The notes beneath the pieces were generated by a model, which saw only the letters and a list, made by a program, of their open reading frames with translations, was not told where the DNA came from and ran no database searches. From positions 14,134,871-14,198,870 of the forward strand of contig NC_040028.1 of NCBI RefSeq assembly GCF_000972845.2: a stretch of 64,000 nucleotides of DNA. The letters are read 5' to 3'. Below are positions 59,401 to 64,000 of this stretch, in pieces (position 1 is the stretch's first letter; each line of letters opens with the position of its first letter). A program made the position numbers and the translations under genes. Source of the DNA: Larimichthys crocea (Eukaryota; Chordata; Actinopteri; Sciaenidae).

Positions 59401-62400
59401 GGTCCTTTGTTAAAGCAAAAATACAGAATTTGTTAGTATTGGTGAAGGGAAAGAGAAAAGTTCTCATTCAGAGGAGAGAAGAGAAGAGGAGCGCTATGAC
59501 TAAGAATCAACAGTGAGATTTTATATCATTTAATAAAACACAAACCGAGGATGAAATGCAAATAAGGAACTAAATTAATTCAAACTCTCTTTTAGGAACA
59601 ACTCACCACAGACTCTCTCCAACTCATCGCTGCCATCTCCACAGTCGTTGTCATTGTCACATTTCCACTGGGCACGAATACAGCGGCCATTCATACAGGT
59701 AAACTGGCCTGGCTGGCAGCGAGTCCCATTGTCAGGGATACAGTGCTTGTTGTCAGCCAGGTACCAGCGGCCCTCTGATGGGCACTGACACTCAGCTCCG
59801 TTGGGTCCTACACAAATGATTGAGGGTTACAAACACTGCACTTAAAGGAATATTATGCAGAAGTGACGGCATGAAACTGGTTGTACCTGGTGTACAGATG
59901 TGGCTGCAGCCTCCATTAAACTGCTGGCAGGGACTATCACATTGCTGCTGCTTCCTGCTGGCCAGAACGTGGATGTCCATTGGCCGAGATGGAAGGTTCT
60001 GAATCATGAGCCTCTGGTCAGAACCGTCATGCTTGTTGGCCCGGTATATGCTGCGTGTGTTCCAGTCAGTCCAATAGATGAACTGACCGAACATGGTCAT
60101 GGCAAAGGGGTAGATGGCTGTGCTGACGATTACCTCTCGATTGGCCCCCGTGAGTGAAGATCGCTCGATCTTCTGTCTGATGGCAGAGCAAAATAATGAT
60201 AATAGCAGCAGCTTGATGGTGTAACAGACAAAACTGAGTACACATTTCAACAGTGGGATTTTTCAGATCTTACAAGCTGGCGTCTGCCCAATACAGTCTC
60301 TCCTCTTCATAGTCCAGGGTCAGTCCATTGGGCCACACAAGACTGCTGTTCACAATCTCTGTTCTGAAGTTTCCACCTAAGGTAGCACGTTCAATCTTTG
60401 CATGGATTCCCCAGTCTGTCCAATACATGTATCTAGGAAACAAGTATGGATTCATCTTTAAATAGCAGTTTAATCTGATGAACAAAGAGAGTGTGTGTGT
60501 TATTCTTACCCCCTGCAGGGGTCCAACATAATGGCTCTTGGCCTGGACACATGTGCGATAATAGTCCTTTGAAGGCCGTCCACAGACATGGAGTAGATGC
60601 TTTGGTTGACGTAGTCACTGTAGTAAATTCTTTTGTTTATCCAGTCATAAGCGATACCATCAGGAGCGCCTAGATCTGTCCAAAGACAGGGATCAAAGCA
60701 GCAATAAGAATGGTATCAATTCCTACGTGCATAAAAACGTGTATGTTGTAGTGTAGGTGCAAAACCTACCTGAAGCCACCACAACAGGAGCTGAGGTGGG
60801 AGAGTTCAGACTGATGTAGCTGATCTTACTTGCTCCTGCACCTGAGCTCTGTGTGAAGTAGATCCTTCTGTCTGTGAGGTCAAAATCCAGTGCAACTGAG
60901 GTACGTGGCACATTGACCACAGGAAAGGGCAATGCATGGTCGTCAGGGTCGAGGCGCAGGCTACGCACGGTGCTCTCAGTCGTGTAGATGAGATAATCAT
61001 CCCTTGACACCACACAGCTCTCGTCATCTGCTGCGAGATTCCCAAAAGCACAGCTGCATTTTTTGTTCTGGTTACCTGTACCAGACTCTGGGATGGCGAA
61101 GCAGAAGTGGGCACAGCCTCCATTATTCTCTATGCAGGGGTTGTAGTTAAGCTCCTGGGCGGTGGTAGGCTGGGAACGCTGGTCAAAGATCGTAACATCT
61201 CTCAGCATGTTGACGTTGTCTCTAATGACAGCGGGCTGCTCTGTGATGCCCGGCTCTTTGCTTGCTTGGAACACCTTCTTGAGGTTTCTGTCCACCCAAA
61301 TGATACTATTCTCAAACACTGTGATTCCATAAGGAGTTGGGTAGCGACTGCCATACCTGACTATCTCTGTCTCCCCTCCTTGAGGGCTGATTCGAGCAAT
61401 CATATCCAGGGAGTCATCTACCCAGTAGACGTAGCCGGTTTTCCAGTCCAGAGCGAGACCTCGTGGAGTAATAATCCCAGACGACACTAAAATCGTGCGG
61501 TTGGTTCCATCCAAGAGTGCTCGCTCAATTTTGGGGTACTGACCATAATCAGCCCAGAACAAGTATCTGTTTCTGGGGTCCACCACAATGTGGCGTGGCA
61601 TGTCCACCTGCGTCTTCAGCAGCACCCTGCGGAAAGTGGTGTTCAGCCGGAGCACCTCCACATATGTCTCAGTTAGGAAGGCGTTGGTGAAATACAGGTT
61701 CCCTGAAGAAAGAATCCAATTAGCTGAGTGTGCAAAGTGGCATCATAACATATGAGAGCATGAGGTCATCAACCACATACTGCTAATTATGATCATAATT
61801 AAATTAGACAGTTTAACAGTTGACATTATGGTGGTGATATGAATACACAACAGATTTTCAGTTATACTGATGCAATTTTAAATCCAAAGCAGGCAAACAG
61901 TTTTTCTCCTCTGCAGCTGTCTTGGTTTTTCCTAAACAAGCTAATATAATCGTCTCTGCTGTCATCTGTGTGGGACTGATCTCCCTGTTAAGTGAGTCTG
62001 GCATTGTCGTAAAGCCTCTTAACTTTGACTCTACAAGGCAGTCTGCTGTCCGAGGCTGTCTGTATCATAGAGCAAGGTCAAATTCGTCTGGCTCTGTTTT
62101 GGTTCTCCGGTTTACATCAACAGTCCAAGAGGTTGTTACAGACGCAGACAGAAGTAATATAAGTCAGCAAGGTGAACAATTAGATACTAAATCTAGCCAG
62201 CATGTTCTTGCCAGCATGTTCAACATGTTAAGTTACAATGAAAATGAAAAACATATTTGTTACAGAGATTTGCTTGTATGCCTCGTTATTATCAAATGAA
62301 TATAACGACTGAATATAACCAACACAAGCAATTCTAACAGTTAGAAGTTAAACTGTTTCCGATACCAGAGCAAGAGCATCAAACAACAGATGCTCCTACT

Positions 62401-63856
62401 GTCTAAAACATATTCTGCAACATAAGGGTAAGATGCTTTGATGCTGGTGAACTTAATCCTCTTTTATCTACCTGCAGTACTTCATATGAATAAAATATAT
62501 ATGTGAAGATTAGTAATGCAACCAGCAGAGCAGTGAAATCATAGACCTGACTGTAACTGTGCACTACTTACAGCTTGTGGTTAAACAAAACAAATATTTA
62601 GATGAACACATTTGTAAGCTGACACGGCAGCATACCTGCAGCCCAGTCGACAGCAATGCCTCTTATCCCGTTGCGCCCTATTCCAGATGTTACTACACTA
62701 CGTAATCCTGAGCCATCTGGCTTGATTCGTCTGACCCCATTCTGTGTTGCCACAGTGCTGCTGAAGTCACACCAGTAGATGAAAGCAGATGCCATGTGTA
62801 CATCAACATGTAAAGCGTTACGGCCTGCAGGAGGATAACCCAATCGTTAGTGGCCATTACTGTTATTTCAAACACAATATTCATGAACATTTGATCATTT
62901 TAGAAGTTTTCTTAAATAAATGGATCCTATGTAAAAATACAGTAGCAGGTAATTTATAAGAACCACTAACCTCTCCCAGCCACAGGGACCATTGCCTCAG
63001 AGTGGTCTGCTCCTTCCAGACTGAAGCCTTTGATAGCAGACAGAGTGGAGATGACAACGAAAGACTGGTAGGGAGCGCACGTCCTGTTGTCAGCATTAAG
63101 TTTAAAACCTGTGGCACATGCACAGCTAAACAGACCCAGTGGCCGAGGCAGGCAGAGCTGCTCACACACCCCCATGTTGTTGGTGCAGCCATTGGATGTA
63201 CCTGCAGAGGCTGAGTTTGTAGAAATAAAATGGTGTGAGGAAGACAAGGAGAAGCAACAACAACCCAAAAACAAACAACAGTAAATAAATGACAACATCT
63301 CCTTGTGCTACTCACTCTCTCGATAATGCACTTTCAGAACTCTGAGTCCAGAAACGTTGTCTCGCAGTACAACCTTGTTGGCACCCGTGGACTTGTCCAC
63401 GCGTTCTATGACCTCAAAGTTGCGGTCAGTGAAGTAAAGGTAGCTGTCATGGACAGCCACACCCCAGGGGTGAGACAGGCCTGTCACTATGGTGATGCGA
63501 TTAGTTCCATCTGGATCACCACGCTCAATCTGCAGTGAGTCACATGCCAAACAGGCAGTTACAATATGTTCATTTTGTACAATTATCAAGATTAGCATTA
63601 GCTTGCAGATCATATTACATGTGTCTGAACATTATATAATAAACTAATTATTAAAGAGATATGAGAGTAAAGACTCACCGAGCCGGTGCTTGTAACAGCC
63701 CAGTAAAGCTTGTTCTCTCGGATGTCCACAGTGAGGAACTCAATATGATCCAGGTTGTTGGTGAACAAGGTGACAGAGTTTAAGCCGTCCATGTCTGCAG
63801 ATGCAACCTTGGCTGGAATGCCGCTCTCTGTTCCCTGGTCTGTCCAGTACAGTTTG
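42492..63856 (-). CDS. lrp2: lrp2 (megalin), 3' part; 44 exons, continues past right edge
   Basis: Giant LDL-receptor-family endocytic receptor of absorptive epithelia; it binds many carrier-bound ligands and lipoproteins and recycles through clathrin-coated pits. From 63856 down to 42492 I read 44 exons with GT-AG borders, no stop and no frameshift. In protein order: beta-propeller and EGF modules, LDLa cluster III (10 repeats), EGF and propellers, LDLa cluster IV (11 repeats), a last YWTD propeller, EGF, transmembrane helix and tail. The repeat numbers match human LRP2 clusters III and IV. The tail motifs FENPLY and FENPSY and the ending KEDSDV, close to human KEDSEV, separate LRP2 from LRP1 and LRP1B. 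Roughly the N-terminal half of the gene lies outside. Large introns at 49324-50071, 50192-51737, 52512-53197, 54174-54875, 57213-57777, 57898-58683 and 61703-62635 hold no gene that I can support. Whether it is teleost lrp2a or lrp2b is not resolved. Confidence 0.97.
44532..47644 (-). CDS. lrp2: lrp2 segment: last EGF pair, YWTD propeller and membrane-proximal EGFs
   Basis: Exons 47513-47644 and 47270-47401 (EGF-like; the latter, with DVNEC, is calcium-binding type), then 47032-47175, 46367-46532, 46147-46275, 45828-46051 and 45549-45728 (propeller blades with IVYWT, HIYWTD and MMYWTD), then 44809-44928 and 44532-44622 (EGF-like, CACPQG and CRCMNGG). The propeller releases ligand at endosomal pH in this family. 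The intron at 46533-47031 contains a ccatccat-type fish repeat near 46640-46900. Confidence 0.95.
48020..53375 (-). CDS. lrp2: lrp2 segment: LDLa cluster IV (11 repeats)
   Basis: Exons 53198-53375 (EGF plus the start of repeat 1), 52315-52511, 51985-52230 (two repeats), 51738-51866, 50072-50191, 49207-49323, 48770-48886, 48497-48634, 48243-48365 and 48020-48148. Each repeat has six Cys and an acidic calcium site of the type [10 protein letters not shown]. Most repeats occupy one exon, the usual LDLa architecture. These repeats bind ligands. Eleven repeats equal the number in human LRP2 cluster IV. Confidence 0.95.
50192..51737. other. Largest lrp2 intron in the window
   Basis: No exon found. 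The left two thirds are AT-rich. About 51040-51600 is more GC-rich and complex (gcgcgggcatggcac, gagggccgccgc), unlike the flanking intron, and could be a conserved regulatory element. No repeat recognised. Confidence 0.4.
53696..55542 (-). CDS. lrp2: lrp2 segment: EGF pair and YWTD propeller between LDLa clusters III and IV
   Basis: The large exon 54876-55542 encodes an EGF, a calcium-binding EGF (DDINEC) and the first propeller blades (LYWID, LYWVD). Exons 54003-54173 and 53696-53919 add further blades ([15 protein letters not shown]). The reading frame is uninterrupted. Confidence 0.95.
55930..59807 (-). CDS. lrp2: lrp2 segment: LDLa cluster III (10 repeats)
   Basis: Exons 59607-59807 (EGF end plus repeat 1), 58898-59140 (two repeats), 58684-58809, 57778-57897, 57081-57212, and 56313-56514 with 55930-56225 (four repeats, one split by the intron after SAYR). 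Repeat 7 has an unusual insert, [18 protein letters not shown], of about five extra residues between its second and third Cys. All calcium-site acidic residues are present. Confidence 0.94.
59887..63856 (-). CDS. lrp2: lrp2 segment: YWTD propellers upstream of LDLa cluster III (5' end of what is visible)
   Basis: Exons 63679-63856, 63316-63529, 62971-63210, 62636-62824, 60770-61702 (933 bp, the largest), 60510-60669, 60274-60432 and 59887-60176. They encode blades with [38 protein letters not shown] and FIYWTDWN, and EGF modules in exons 62971, 60770 and 59887. The exon at 63679-63856 has an acceptor just above it, so the gene continues to the right of the window. Confidence 0.95.
61703..62635. 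other. lrp2 intron with an unexplained plus-strand frame
   Basis: Antisense to lrp2 there is a 125-codon open frame (61922-62299) with a hydrophobic start. It matches no family I know, has no clear splice or promoter context, and is probably chance or repeat-derived. Confidence 0.4.
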
Positions 63857-64000
63857 CTTAGAAGACATTAAAGAGTGTAGGTGTTTATGTCTCAAACATG
63901 TACTATTTAGTCATGGATATCTATGTTTATTACTTTTTAATAGACATCTGTCAGCATTTAATTAAAGGAAAAGACACTTTCTGAGTTCATTCACTGTTTT

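Noticed and set aside
61922..62299. 125-codon open frame on the plus strand inside an lrp2 intron
   Set aside because: No recognisable domain, no supporting splice or promoter signals, and AT-rich context. Chance is the simplest explanation.

Overview
This is vertebrate, almost certainly teleost, genomic DNA. Genes are split by short GT-AG introns, and intergenic DNA is full of decayed LINE, SINE, Tc1/mariner and foldback elements and microsatellites. Three gene families can be named from exon translation: bile salt export pump (abcb11), an RDH-type short-chain dehydrogenase (dhrs9) and megalin (lrp2). The order abcb11 - dhrs9 - lrp2 is the same as on human chromosome 2, which supports orthology. 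I see no bacterial genes, CRISPR arrays or operons.

Layout. (1) About 33-17050 is a large imperfect inverted duplication. The left arm (33-4611) carries a broken plus-strand abcb11 fragment (exons 5-10 and the first 17 bases of exon 11). The right arm (10613-17049) carries exons 1-11 of abcb11 copy 1 and its upstream repeats. Copy 1 (minus strand, 5034-12815) has all 27 coding exons, but a 41-bp tandem duplication frameshifts its last exon. (2) 17050-19703 is intergenic, with hairpins and a microsatellite. (3) abcb11 copy 2 (minus strand, 19704-28247) is intact: 27 exons sum to 3885 nt, 1294 codons plus stop. (4) 28248-33597 holds diverged repeats matching the region upstream of copy 1, GATA/TATC arrays and a possible promoter. 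(5) Two plus-strand dhrs9-type genes follow (33598-35905 and 38161-41395, 319 and 317 aa), separated by a dead Tc1-like transposon. (6) 42492-63856 is the 3' part of lrp2 (minus strand, 44 exons seen), continuing beyond the right edge. It covers the receptor from a beta-propeller upstream of LDL-receptor class A cluster III to the cytoplasmic tail.

Function. abcb11 exports bile salts from hepatocytes, DHRS9-type enzymes oxidise retinol and 3-alpha-hydroxysteroids at ER membranes, and LRP2 is the endocytic receptor that takes up vitamin carrier complexes and lipoproteins. They are conserved neighbours, not a known co-regulated unit.

The most notable feature is structural: three abcb11 copies in different states (intact, frameshifted, fragment), an inverted duplication bounded by a SINE, and four perfect repeats whose unit or arm is 41 or 42 bp. 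These repeats may be an assembly artefact, and the frameshift in copy 1 depends on one of them.
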